A stretch of 42,232 bases of DNA, from positions 1-42,232 of the IMG/VR virus record IMGVR_UViG_3300030099_002696, one strand, 5' to 3'. The notes below the pieces were generated by a model that saw only the letters and a program-made list of their open reading frames with translations, searched no databases and was not told the origin of the DNA. A program made the position numbers and the translations under genes. Shown here piece after piece: positions 10,301 through 17,770 of this stretch (positions within the stretch are counted from its first letter, which is position 1; every line of letters starts with the position of its first letter). The stretch comes from a virus.

Positions 10301-11324
10301 GATGCAAAGTAACGTGGGTAGAGTCGCATTTACATTCAAAGGGTTTATTTGGCAAAGCACTTACGTAACAGCCCGTGCTTTTGTTCAAGCGACTAGAGGG
10401 CAGGATAGTGAAACTAAAAAACAGGCATTTAAACAGCTTCTTTACATGTACGGTATAAGTTTTGCTGTAGGTGGCACCTTTGGGCTTCCTTTGTTTGGCC
10501 TTGTTAGTACACTGGCAGAAATAGTGATGGTAATAGCCGGTTCGTTTGACGATGAAGAGGATGCTCCTTTTAATGCTAAAAAAGCCTTGCGAGAAATGGG
10601 TCTATCTCATTTAGTGTTAAAAGGGCCGTTAAATGAATACCTGAATATAGAAGTATCCAACCGGGCGAGTATTGCAAACGGTATAGGGTTTAGAGAAGAG
10701 CCGTATGACGTAGATAAATATGGACGTGGTATAGCCTACGGACTACAGTTACTTGGCCCCTCGGGTAGTTACGTGTTGGACGGGTTCGAGACTGTACCTA
10801 AAGCATTTGAAGACGTTAGAAACTTTGAACTGGGACGAGGCATTGAAAGACTGGCTCCTAGCTGGCTTCGTAATGGCATCAAAACCAACAGGTTCTTACA
10901 AGAAGGAGCCAGAACAAGAGATGGCCGTCCCATAGATACAGATGTAAATGCTTGGAACTTGTTCATGCAGGCTCTTGGATTTACTCCCGCAGATGTATCA
11001 GACCTTTATGAAGTTAGATCGTTAGGTAAATCGTATGAAAATAGGGTTTTAAAAATACGCTCTCAACTGTTAAAAGAAAGATATTTAGGCATAACCACAG
11101 GAGATACAGAGCTACTTGAGCGTGCAAATACACGTATAAATAACTTCAGAAGAATCTATCCACGACTAATAACAAATGACACTTTGGATCGTTCCTTTAA
11201 GTCTCGCAGAGCAGCAGAAAGAGAATATATATCGGGTATACGATATAGCCGTAATTTCCGAAGGGAACTTGACCCGCTGTTTCGCAGCATGGACAACATA
11301 ACTTACTATGGCGGCTTCAGCTAG
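4323..11324 (+). CDS. Giant internal-virion/polyvalent protein with embedded zincin motif, 2,333 aa
   Basis: The likely start is GTG at 4323, because an in-frame stop lies at 4308 and the overlapping ATG at 4321 is quickly closed. An Ala/Gly-rich hydrophobic stretch lies near residues 145-200. Residues 340-600 are a highly charged coiled-coil region with an internal repeat (DPVVEREFNKR and later DPEVEREFRKR). A metallopeptidase motif, HELSH, occurs at 1277-1281, with a downstream EFVAEL that could give the third zinc ligand. Hydrophobic segments lie near 1836-1870 and 2040-2075. Size, late position beside a transglycosylase and mixed domains fit the large DNA-ejection proteins of podoviruses and the polyvalent proteins of phages and plasmids. 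That the protein enters the cell with the DNA is inference. It ends tail to tail with the leftward genes, overlapping by 3 bases. Confidence 0.85.
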   Translation: MDRLNRYASWIVENQDKQGTTEFETVANAYKQLRGAPGVPAAPIAPSPARPLPDASERNLLREAVVDPAAQVFKGAATGVRFLTDVLGADNPISRTVGGAEDFFDSLLSAQSKRDQQEVARILEEAEDKGLGDQIKAGLQALTVAPVDLIANAFGTSVPTLAAGLLGGATRVGAGAIATGVGALTGVGITKSAVYEAVLQELVSSGVSEENAKEAAKEAQAYGGENLDNIALGGALGALAARFGLEDTVFTRAIGRRLAKEAPEKGIEEAAKSGVIARASRKALEEAIPEALQGGQEQFAQNIALQREGFDTPTFRGVAAGATLEGAVGAPVGAIAEAAPELASRAQKRLKKEINLVSLEEAKRLVDELARETDVEREEVKAKRATEEELNKFLEPLIAESKQEKEAKAQLAKELEREVDDPVVEREFNKRLQAARDEELGIDPQEEALKEEIARELNLFVLDPEVEREFRKRQLADPANFEKQTQLEAQEKIILRAAGPEASLREEQFIEDVLAGENENQLLQRLAESILDQDTKNFIEGRRQGREDALAGLLGEEAQQRAEERQRELEEEPEEVITLETQELTDSETQAIGAFLAKVNEANLDKNEAIDALIKTPEKKVKNRTLSDARKTFLRLQETESQAYDNYRLTVKKALAGIGKPKDKDIRDFFEAENRGTVSQLYPDLTRENLIAIAAARKDLEDIQENLFIIDPTIRRIVDKKGVGGYGAELLEGRKDPSADLVQEADEEGIEQFYNESLNKLKVKEEDLATVERLQGTKPAKGIENEQQASAMRRASKYFKLPTVSKNPARALAELAYDLAHDPSAVVERIQKDSIRASIQKMPATAVSQRLPGRAVGRLTDKSIKQALKGKRVKGEDVYRGLEAGLLRGEGERTELKTQQTVDAVNYIYFDSPLSVDTKQNFLNLVTEFRNEYIERVRNSATAIQLEDRLQKAEEKRKKADTELAKQDKAEEKKRKQELKRIRDTLERRLTTFGGRKSKVKLNDFAVLRVLEGEATIDEVFDESVFATVEQAQRAEELEQELNDLNTAKQELIEEAALREVLADMQKAYPKAGKFTVGRSKEFDRRLAEKILEFSRVAAEIEFTPEKLKSDIQNYIDRGGVIQKGTASKGIDPDTYKVTTPKKQYKLRKATIEGVDPEFEEYYDFLLDNDAFEQGNVFDGKTSLSKLVGKPVSKFSEALYEGSAYDAIGEILKSTPNELRPLIRRMRNMARDTSIEIRPLDDAEFGAKGEVTGAYFYEDNVIVLDPDIGLTKGTLLHELSHAALDSVLENQNSEQVKQLFDFYSSIKTQMGDAYGGEDLYEFVAELVGNSEFQNLLKEIKAPKSKSLWETIIEAILNFFGVRKGQTAYDESLKFLNDIITARPPIEPNSVEKVFLANTDPDAAMKEAIEKFPPFRPRRIKEAVADASSTMSDTALTATWGGFRLDNLNEMFGDKLKALKDLISNIEKRQAKQEKDIESINKKYNAFKIISEKHKPAYEAMSKFAIDMSRARVDIFDAPPNPLGQKVTSEKAKKEVEEKLKIYKKGKATYEKIGKMEGGKAVQDMYKAMRGDYDRMYVDYRETILSGISNPRMREQLKERFAENPPIAGYMPLRRYGDFVLIYKDKDTGERTVLTFESRSQRDREINALNLTQRVDIQKDIDDAKTKEEAEELKKKKREADLAANEYFTVDSIKDLSTKTTPPEGFVADTIDAIKQSQREIGLSERQIEKISREVYENYIDFFPDNSLMQSFRSREDTAGASTDVVRTYGDTMIKWSRKLADLEYNPEISNGFNRVRAEGAQSNDKLVRAAAQNIGDREDFTLNPVYNDTVRKLTSGSYFLFMSGNISSALVNLSSVPLLSYPILASRHGAIKTAEALKKAGAVAVNDWSKNAKYATLYKTLDDHGQLRHTLEREVLEGARQATEDYNTIWAKSMSFLSFPISATERLNRATTGIMAYDLMKAEGKSDQEAADYALKIVKDVNTSGMSTTAPKWMQSNVGRVAFTFKGFIWQSTYVTARAFVQATRGQDSETKKQAFKQLLYMYGISFAVGGTFGLPLFGLVSTLAEIVMVIAGSFDDEEDAPFNAKKALREMGLSHLVLKGPLNEYLNIEVSNRASIANGIGFREEPYDVDKYGRGIAYGLQLLGPSGSYVLDGFETVPKAFEDVRNFELGRGIERLAPSWLRNGIKTNRFLQEGARTRDGRPIDTDVNAWNLFMQALGFTPADVSDLYEVRSLGKSYENRVLKIRSQLLKERYLGITTGDTELLERANTRINNFRRIYPRLITNDTLDRSFKSRRAAEREYISGIRYSRNFRRELDPLFRSMDNITYYGGFS

Positions 11325-11515
11325 ACTCGCCATACCCGAATGCCTCGCACTCCATCCTCTATACTTACTTTAGTAATAACTTTGTAGTTAAGTCGCTTAG
11401 TTTCTGCTACCAAAAGTTTTTTCACTTCTGCTGCATCTAGACATGGAATAAAAAACGACCACCCCTTTTTAAACTTCTTCCAGTTGATCTGGTACTCCAC
11501 CTTCTCTATCTGCAT
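11321..11515 (-). CDS. Small conserved phage protein, 64 aa
   Basis: This is the last gene of the leftward replication operon. It starts at ATG 11515 inside the 3' end of the primase-helicase gene (47-base overlap) and ends in a convergent overlap with the giant virion gene. A shorter GTG start near 11500 is possible. The sequence is basic and hydrophobic, with INWKKFKKGWSFFIPCLD and a C-terminal EDGVRGIRVWRV. I recall very similar small proteins, of unknown function, from replication regions of marine phages. That recurrence, and good codon structure within an overlap, make it more likely real than a shadow. There is one Cys, no membrane segment and no recognised domain. Confidence 0.65.
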   Translation of the reverse strand: MQIEKVEYQINWKKFKKGWSFFIPCLDAAEVKKLLVAETKRLNYKVITKVSIEDGVRGIRVWRV

Positions 11516-14288
11516 CTTCTTTCGCTTTTTCCACTACTCTGGACATATCTATAAATTCAGGATGCGCTGCGTCAAACATGGCACAGCGTTGGGCCGGAGA
11601 TGTAATAATCATTCCTTTAGACATTCTCTTATTAACAGTATCTAAGTATATGCCACGCTGTTTTAAATCACTTATGAAAGCCTTGTAATCAGTGCCATCT
11701 TTATTAAGCTCGTTTCGTAGCTCTTTTACAGGTATAAAAAGTTTCTTCGTATCAGACTCATGCCTCATAACTAACCTGCCCCAAGTGGGTTCCAGAGCCG
11801 GTTCTTCTATCTTTGAACTACGTTGATCCACGTTATCTTTGACATCAAGCAGGTTTTTAAAGTTGTTTATTACGAAAGCTCCGAGAATAGAAACATACGA
11901 GTCCATAGGAGCAGCAGTGTCTTTTCTTAACTGTTTAATTAGTTCAGCAGCAGTTAAGTAAATCCTCTCCATATCAAACTTAATTAGACCTAGCTTCGTG
12001 GCGATTATGCCCCCTGTTATATTGGCAGCAACTATGGCTGACCAATTTCTCTCACGGGAGGTTAGGCGCAGTTCTTTATCTATCTTTTTCTGCACAGCAA
12101 GCACATCATTTTTAACACCCTCCGCATTAGCTATGACGTACTGAATAAAAGGCACTATAGCGTGACCGTAGTTTTGAAGAAGCTGATGGTCAAACAACTG
12201 CTTACCTTCTGCTGTAGAAATAATATTCGCATCTGAATAGTCGATATAGAACTCCATGATTCGCATCAACTCGCCTTCAGGCAGGGTCTTTTTGGCATAT
12301 AGCTTTTGATAGAAAGAATTGTTTGAGGTGCTTAAAGATATGTTACGCCACGTAGTATGGTTTTCTCGGTTAGCACTTATATCGTTCCTCCCTTTGTCCT
12401 TACCTTTACCCTGAGATATTTCGTAGGCAAGCCAACTTACATCGTTATCATCTAAGTTACTAAGTTCGTCCATAGTGTTTACTATGTTGTTTAGTATCCC
12501 TAGTTTATTGATACGAGCTACTGCCGTATCCGCAGGTTGACCTAGCAATTCTTCAGGACTACCACATATGCTGTTAGCCATACGCAATATAGTCGTTTTG
12601 CCAGTACCCGCGTTTTTGTGAACAAGGCTTATGATTGCACCTTTCTGCCCTGTCAAGTTTAACAACGGAGAGCCAAAGCCAGACAAGGCGGCAAACGCAT
12701 GTACTTCCATGCCCTCTCTGTTATAGACATTAAACACTTCGCTCCATTTTTCTAACGTGCCTTGTGGTTCAAAGTACCCTGCATATGCTCTAGTAACACT
12801 AGATGCTGGTGTGTGATATACCCCGTCAACATGTATTTCTCTTTCACCCACTACAAATTTAGTATTGTTGTCTGCCCATCCAAACTGTCTTCTCATCATT
12901 TCTGCCTTGTGTTCTGTTTGTCTAATCTGAATTGATTTAATAACGTATTCATGTAGTCCTGCTGTTCCAGCAGGTTGAGTTAAGACTCCATTGTGTGCCA
13001 ACGCTTTGGTCAGCAGTCTTCTATCTAGGTCACTATTTTTTATATTAAACTCGCGCACGCCGTCCTGCGGAGAATGAAATACAAAGACAGAAACAAATCC
13101 ATCCTCGTCATCCCACATCTGTTTCTTTAAGTAAAAGTCATGCTCGTATATCAGAGTTGCATCGTCACCGTCTGCCCTGTATACGCCACCGTTTTCACCC
13201 CTGAAATAATTACCAAGCTCATTTATAGGGCTTTTCGGTGCTCTCTTTATTACTTTGCCTAACTCAAAAGGACGTTCTATCTTGCCTTTGTGTACGCATC
13301 CTTTGCACCCATCGGGGTTATTCTTGTTAAACTCTTCGCACGAATGCGGCCCTTTTATACCTACTATTTTTCTCTCTACAGCATAGTAATCATAGTCAGG
13401 GTGTCTTCTGGACACTGCATGTATGGCATCACCACCATCAGCAGTAAACTTGGCAGTTGATAGCGCGTTGAACCATCGTGGTTCGGACAGAGTTGCCCTG
13501 TTAATCAGACTGTCTTTTAGCTGCAAACATGGGTCTGCACGGCTTATTATCTTTTTAAAAGAATAGTCTTTGTTTTGTTGCAGCAGCTTGGCAAAAGGAT
13601 CTAGCCCCGCTTTGGTGCTTTTACTCTTCTTTGTAGTTACTGCGTCAGGGTCTACTCCTAGCAAAGAACGTATATAGTCAGGTGCATACCGTTCAGTTAC
13701 AGGGTTCATTACCCTTACTAACTTAGGAGTATCCCTTTTTTGGTTGTAAGTATTAGGAACTCGCAATATCCGAGATACGTCAAATACATTCGGGTCAGCA
13801 TAAAATTCTTGAGTAACACATATTTCTTCCAGTCTTCTAGCGATGGGTAGCCATTGTTCAGTTGGCAACTCTTCCGTAAAAGCCCAATAGACATGCAGAC
13901 CGTACCCAGAGTTAACTATTACAGGTTCCGGTAAATCAACAGTATCACAAAAGTTCTTGAGGGCTTTGAGTCCCTCTACCTGACTAATGTATCCCTTTGG
14001 CAGACCTGTAGAAGATTCTATTTCTTGTGCTTTATCCCCGCCACAATCTATATCGAGCCATATCGCTCCGAGCGACTCTACGTTTTCTGCCTTTCTGCTG
14101 CCTTTCTCTTTCAGTTTCCCCAAGGCAAAGTAAACGTCCATGCCCTGTTCAGAAAACTCTTCTGCTATTTCATATGCTACTTCTAAGCTATCAGTAAACT
14201 TTGGTTTTAGTTTACCCTGCTCCATGCCGACCACATTGTAGATGCCGCCCGTTGGAACGACATGTCCTATGAGGTCAAATTGTTTCAT
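11469..14288 (-). CDS. Primase-helicase: AEP-type primase plus DUF927-like ATPase, 939 aa
   Basis: The N-terminus is an archaeo-eukaryotic primase domain. WLDID supplies catalytic Asp79 and Asp81, SGYGLHVYW contains the active-site His132, and a downstream DVSRILRVPNTYN supplies the third conserved segment. A probable zinc-binding region (HSC...C-x2-C-x-H) lies near residues 315-336. The C-terminal half is a P-loop ATPase with NAGTGKTT near 560 and MDELSN near 606, resembling DUF927/D5-type replicative helicases. Together these would synthesise primers and unwind the fork. The start overlaps the stop of the HTH gene in an ATGA junction, showing translational coupling. The gene belongs to the transcript probably started by the promoter at 16.2 kb. 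The length is normal for such fusions and all key residues appear present. Confidence 0.9.
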   Translation of the reverse strand: MKQFDLIGHVVPTGGIYNVVGMEQGKLKPKFTDSLEVAYEIAEEFSEQGMDVYFALGKLKEKGSRKAENVESLGAIWLDIDCGGDKAQEIESSTGLPKGYISQVEGLKALKNFCDTVDLPEPVIVNSGYGLHVYWAFTEELPTEQWLPIARRLEEICVTQEFYADPNVFDVSRILRVPNTYNQKRDTPKLVRVMNPVTERYAPDYIRSLLGVDPDAVTTKKSKSTKAGLDPFAKLLQQNKDYSFKKIISRADPCLQLKDSLINRATLSEPRWFNALSTAKFTADGGDAIHAVSRRHPDYDYYAVERKIVGIKGPHSCEEFNKNNPDGCKGCVHKGKIERPFELGKVIKRAPKSPINELGNYFRGENGGVYRADGDDATLIYEHDFYLKKQMWDDEDGFVSVFVFHSPQDGVREFNIKNSDLDRRLLTKALAHNGVLTQPAGTAGLHEYVIKSIQIRQTEHKAEMMRRQFGWADNNTKFVVGEREIHVDGVYHTPASSVTRAYAGYFEPQGTLEKWSEVFNVYNREGMEVHAFAALSGFGSPLLNLTGQKGAIISLVHKNAGTGKTTILRMANSICGSPEELLGQPADTAVARINKLGILNNIVNTMDELSNLDDNDVSWLAYEISQGKGKDKGRNDISANRENHTTWRNISLSTSNNSFYQKLYAKKTLPEGELMRIMEFYIDYSDANIISTAEGKQLFDHQLLQNYGHAIVPFIQYVIANAEGVKNDVLAVQKKIDKELRLTSRERNWSAIVAANITGGIIATKLGLIKFDMERIYLTAAELIKQLRKDTAAPMDSYVSILGAFVINNFKNLLDVKDNVDQRSSKIEEPALEPTWGRLVMRHESDTKKLFIPVKELRNELNKDGTDYKAFISDLKQRGIYLDTVNKRMSKGMIITSPAQRCAMFDAAHPEFIDMSRVVEKAKEDADREGGVPDQLEEV

Positions 14289-14512
14289 TTGTATTCAGCT
14301 ATTATATCTTCTATAAGCCCTTTCAAATTTTGATTAGGTTCATGTATACCCATGAACCAGTTGTATACGGTCTGCCTACTAACATCCAACTGAGAGGCTA
14401 CCTCAGTAACAGGCACATCATAGTCGATGCACACTCTACCGAGGCGTACTCCCAACAAGGATTGGTCAGCCTCTTCATTAAGACTAACTAAACGTGTTGT
14501 ATATCCGATCAT
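14285..14512 (-). CDS. Small helix-turn-helix DNA-binding protein, 75 aa
   Basis: Residues about 32-55 read VTEVASQLDVSRQTVYNW, a clear helix-turn-helix of the Cro/Xre or Fis-like type with a recognition helix around SRQTVYNW. The protein is otherwise short, with an acidic C-terminus, and has no effector domain. It is wedged between the SSB-like gene (TAATG overlap) and the primase-helicase (ATGA overlap), so it is co-translated with replication genes. It may be a transcription regulator of the early or middle operons, or an origin-binding accessory factor. The sequence does not tell which. It is a natural candidate to bind one of the palindromes in this window, but nothing here proves that. 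Confidence 0.8.
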   Translation of the reverse strand: MIGYTTRLVSLNEEADQSLLGVRLGRVCIDYDVPVTEVASQLDVSRQTVYNWFMGIHEPNQNLKGLIEDIIAEYK

Positions 14513-15780
14513 TATTTCTTACTGCTCCAAGTAGAAATGATGTCTTCTATATCTTCGTCAGACTCATCAACTTCCTGCTTGTTTTTACGCTTTACAGGTT
14601 CTTTGACTTCTTCTACCGCTTCTGTCTTTTTTCCAAAAGGGTTAGCTTTTGTTTTCTTAGCTTCTATTGGTACTACTTTGTCTTCTGTATCGACAGAACT
14701 ATCATCACTTTTCACAAAGCCTTTTTCTTTTTGAAAAGGATTACGCTTTCTTGCAGGTTTTTGCTCAAGCACTTGCACAAAATCCACACGCAAACTAACG
14801 CCCCCACCTGCTAACTTGTAAGGCACAAAACCAACCGCTAGATTAACAACGCTTTCGTGAGTTAATTTAAAGCCCTCTAGCTCGTTTAACTCTGCGTCAT
14901 AGTGGATAGGAGGTGTAGCAAGTCCGTTTCTATACATTCCTTTTTTCTTAGCTTTGTGTCGAAACGTGCCATCTTCCTGCTCTACAAATGGGAACTCAAA
15001 CTCGTCAGGCCAACCGCTTTCACCACCTGCTTTCAAAGTAGTAACGTGGTCTTCATACGCTTCTACCATAGCGTCCCAAAGTTCCTTTGCTACTTCCTCA
15101 CTCATAATAAAATCTGTTCTGTAGTTAGCATCGGGTGTGGAAGGGTCACATGGAACTGATCTTCCTTTGGTATCATCCCAAATATAAGTCTGATCTATGC
15201 GTGGGTGTAGTACAGTTACGTTTCTTATAATGTATTGTTCATAATTAGCCATATATGTTTCCTCGTATTTTAGCTGCCTTATAGATTTAAGTTCTTCCTC
15301 ATACAAAGGTCGAACGGGTTTAAAGTACATCTTGTAAAATTGCTTATACTTAACAAAGTATATGTTGGTTAAAACGCTTCCAATTTTTTCTTGATTACCT
15401 TCCAGATGCGCTTTGTATTTATACAAGCTCATCTTATTCTCTGCCTTAGAAAATAAACTAAGAGAGTTTAGTCTAAGTTCGTAGAGAAGCTCTTGCCCAA
15501 GAAACGCCACCTTAATTCTAGTAAAGAATTTACAGGGTGCCGCTCCTGTGTTTCCTACTGTTTTAATGCTATGAGCGCAATCCATGCACCTTTTAGCTTG
15601 TTTGTTAAGAACATTGGTATCTGGAAAGTCGCATCCCGTTGACCAACAAACAAGGTTGTTATCTTTGTAATAGTTTCTAGACAATACTCCTTCATCCGCT
15701 ATAACAACTTCTATCGAGTGCAGCGACTCGTTGGTATGAGGATGCACAAAGCACCCATCATGTGTTTGTAGCCGTATCAC
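14512..15780 (-). CDS. Putative ssDNA-binding-like protein with Cys cluster and acidic tail, 422 aa
   Basis: I recognise the protein type from marine phage replication clusters but no named domain. Residues 45-83 hold five cysteines (C45, C50, C65, C68, C83), spaced like a zinc-binding module. The middle (90-310) looks like alternating beta strands. The C-terminal third is low-complexity and lysine-rich and ends in a strongly acidic tail, DESDEDIEDIISTW. A disordered linker plus an acidic tail ending in aromatic and hydrophobic residues is the layout of single-strand DNA-binding proteins such as T7 gp2.5 or bacterial SSB, where the tail recruits partners. The gene sits between a conserved small gene (ATGA overlap) and the HTH/primase genes. 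The SSB role is inferred from architecture and context only. Confidence 0.55.
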   Translation of the reverse strand: MIRLQTHDGCFVHPHTNESLHSIEVVIADEGVLSRNYYKDNNLVCWSTGCDFPDTNVLNKQAKRCMDCAHSIKTVGNTGAAPCKFFTRIKVAFLGQELLYELRLNSLSLFSKAENKMSLYKYKAHLEGNQEKIGSVLTNIYFVKYKQFYKMYFKPVRPLYEEELKSIRQLKYEETYMANYEQYIIRNVTVLHPRIDQTYIWDDTKGRSVPCDPSTPDANYRTDFIMSEEVAKELWDAMVEAYEDHVTTLKAGGESGWPDEFEFPFVEQEDGTFRHKAKKKGMYRNGLATPPIHYDAELNELEGFKLTHESVVNLAVGFVPYKLAGGGVSLRVDFVQVLEQKPARKRNPFQKEKGFVKSDDSSVDTEDKVVPIEAKKTKANPFGKKTEAVEEVKEPVKRKNKQEVDESDEDIEDIISTWSSKK

Positions 15781-16166
15781 TTACTTGAAGGCTTGCGAAC
15801 AGATATTACGTGTTTGCGAATTACTTGCAGATTAGGAGGCACTACTTCTGGATTTACCTCCAGAAACTCCTTCATGTTTTTGCCGTTAACTCTTTTCTCT
15901 AGTAGGTGCATGGCTTTGTGCTCCAACAAGAAGTTGTGCATTTCATCCCAATCACTTACTTGATAAGTAGTTTGCACTCTGCGAGATACAGTGCCGGACT
16001 GTAATTTTAGCGACTCACCTTTTTCGCCAAAGTAAGAATCTAATTTACTTGCCACTTTATCCTGCTCTACTTTTATACTTTTTATTTGTTCTTCTAACTC
16101 TTTAATAGAGTTTCTCATCTTGAGATATATGTTAGTCAGTTGATCTGCTTTGTCGGTGTTATTCAT
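15777..16166 (-). CDS. Conserved phage replication-region protein, 129 aa
   Basis: This is the first gene behind the strong promoter at 16.2 kb, with an excellent AGGAGG ribosome site. Residues 10-60 form a coiled coil rich in Lys, Glu and Gln (MRNSIKELEEQIKSIK). The C-terminal half has the block VQTTYQVSDWDEMHNFLLEH and then LEKRVNGKNMKEFLE. I recall related proteins of unknown function next to helicase and SSB-like genes in many phages. Being first in the transcript and overlapping the next start (ATGA), it is probably made in quantity alongside the SSB-like protein. There is no catalytic motif and no membrane segment. A structural or accessory replication role is inference. Confidence 0.8.
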   Translation of the reverse strand: MNNTDKADQLTNIYLKMRNSIKELEEQIKSIKVEQDKVASKLDSYFGEKGESLKLQSGTVSRRVQTTYQVSDWDEMHNFLLEHKAMHLLEKRVNGKNMKEFLEVNPEVVPPNLQVIRKHVISVRKPSSK

Positions 16167-16192
16167 TTTTCCTCCTTTTGAACGGGAGGAGA

Positions 16193-16220
16193 ATTTTAAC
16201 AGTACACTTTACTATGTCAA
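16193..16220 (-). promoter_or_regulatory. Sigma70-type promoter for replication operon
   Basis: On the minus strand a perfect -35 hexamer, TTGACA (16220-16215), is followed after 16 bases by TAAAAT (16198-16193), one mismatch from the -10 consensus. The predicted start is near 16186, about 20 bases before the 129-aa gene. The -35 overlaps the last codons of the SNF2 gene. A TCCTCC...GGAGGA inverted repeat (16190-16170) straddles the predicted start and the ribosome site. Confidence 0.78.
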
Positions 16221-17770
16221 GTTTTTATTTCTTGTTTGTACAAATCGACTATCTTGTTGTGGTGGTCAATGTTAGACCTCAACATCTTGTATAGGCGTGT
16301 TTCAACTTCGCTGCCTTTAATATGAATAATAGTCATTGGATTGTGTTGACCGGGCCTGTCAATACGTGCGTTTGCTTGTAAATAAGTTTCTACACTAGTG
16401 ACGGGTGCGTACCATATTACTGTATTAGCAGCAGTGAGAGTCAGTCCGTGTGAAGCTGCTTGAGGCTGTATTATTAACACGCGCGGTTTTTCATTATCTT
16501 GAAAGTCTTTTATTATTTTGTTTCGTTTGTTTACAGACACCTTACCCGAGATAATCTCGCAAGATATTTTACTAGTGGTAAGGAATTCTTTTAGTAATTC
16601 TATGGTATGTGTAAAAGGCACAAACACGAGCACTTTGTTTGATGCTTCTTCGATAACCTCTTTTACTACTTGCAGACGGTTTTGCACATCAAATTCAATA
16701 ACTTCTTTATCATCTGAATAGACTGCTCCGCCTGATATTTGCAGTAGTTTGTTTAGGTTGGTGGCAGCGTTTACAGATGTGACCTGCTCTCCATCTGCCT
16801 CCATAATCATTTTGTTCTTTAAAGTCTTATAGTAAGTAGCCTGTTGCCTAGTCAACGGCACTTCGCGCTCTAAGTGTGTAACTGGGGGTAAGTCAAGACA
16901 TTCGCTTTTCTCAAACCGTATGGCAGGTTGTAGTACGTCATGCACTATTTTGTCAGCGTTTTTCTTAGGTCGCCACGTAAACTGTGTGGCTTTGTACATA
17001 ACTTGATCTCTAAACTGTCCGAAATACTTTGGTGCGCTGTTGGGATTGACCAGCTTTGCCAAACCAAACGCATCTACAGGCGATTGTGCTGCGGGAGTAC
17101 CTGTAAGCATCCACAGCCAAGGTGTCTTTGCCGTTATGTCTCGTAGAGTCTTCCATCTGTTAGTCTGAGTGTTTTTGTACGCATTGGCTTCATCTACAAC
17201 AACCATGTCAAAGCCACCGTTCATTATCTCGTCTTTTATTACGGCTACACCATCAAAGTTAATAATTACAAACTCAGACCCTGCTGCTACTATTTTCTTT
17301 CTTCTAGTGGATGTGCCATGTGCAATCGAGCATGTGCGGTGCATAGCGAATTTAAATAGATCCTCTTGCCATGCTGATTTCATAATAGACAGAGGGCAGA
17401 TAACTAACACTCTGTTTACTAAACCCTGCTGCATGAGGTAATCAACTGCCCATATAACTGAGGCAGTTTTACCCGTGCCTTGTTCGTTAAAACAAAACCC
17501 TCTCTTATTCAGCGTAAGAAAAAAAGATGTTTTCTTTTGATGTTCAAACGGTTCGTACCTACCACTAAACTCGTAGTCACGAGCCATAGGGGATGGCACT
17601 TTTTTTACGTTAAGATCAACTAACGCTTGAGACTCTTTAAGTCCCCAAGGAATTACAATTTTATAAACGCCATTTTCTTCTTTTAATATTTTGTAGTTGT
17701 CTACTCTTTCCGTAACAAGGTGTGGCTGTCGTGTGTTTAGCACCACAGCCCTATCATGTACAATTTTCAC
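16217..17770 (-). CDS. SNF2-like superfamily 2 helicase/ATPase, 517 aa
   Basis: All core SF2 motifs are visible. Motif I is NEQGTGKT with Lys101, motif II is VVVDEANAYKN with Asp193-Glu194, motif III is MLTGTP near 223, and the second RecA lobe ends with QANARIDRPGQ near residue 466, the SNF2-type motif VI. Such enzymes use ATP to translocate on duplex DNA, remodel protein-DNA complexes or unwind forks. In phages they accompany replication and recombination. The length fits stand-alone phage members, with a short N-terminal extension and no added nuclease domain. The start overlaps the upstream 94-aa gene by 4 bases. The stop lies just beside the promoter of the following operon. Confidence 0.92.
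   Translation of the reverse strand: MKIVHDRAVVLNTRQPHLVTERVDNYKILKEENGVYKIVIPWGLKESQALVDLNVKKVPSPMARDYEFSGRYEPFEHQKKTSFFLTLNKRGFCFNEQGTGKTASVIWAVDYLMQQGLVNRVLVICPLSIMKSAWQEDLFKFAMHRTCSIAHGTSTRRKKIVAAGSEFVIINFDGVAVIKDEIMNGGFDMVVVDEANAYKNTQTNRWKTLRDITAKTPWLWMLTGTPAAQSPVDAFGLAKLVNPNSAPKYFGQFRDQVMYKATQFTWRPKKNADKIVHDVLQPAIRFEKSECLDLPPVTHLEREVPLTRQQATYYKTLKNKMIMEADGEQVTSVNAATNLNKLLQISGGAVYSDDKEVIEFDVQNRLQVVKEVIEEASNKVLVFVPFTHTIELLKEFLTTSKISCEIISGKVSVNKRNKIIKDFQDNEKPRVLIIQPQAASHGLTLTAANTVIWYAPVTSVETYLQANARIDRPGQHNPMTIIHIKGSEVETRLYKMLRSNIDHHNKIVDLYKQEIKT

Noticed and set aside
14494-14814. Plus-strand 106-aa frame
   Set aside because: It lies opposite the strongly supported SSB-like gene. Its Phe/Tyr-rich composition is the usual product of reading an A-rich gene in antisense.
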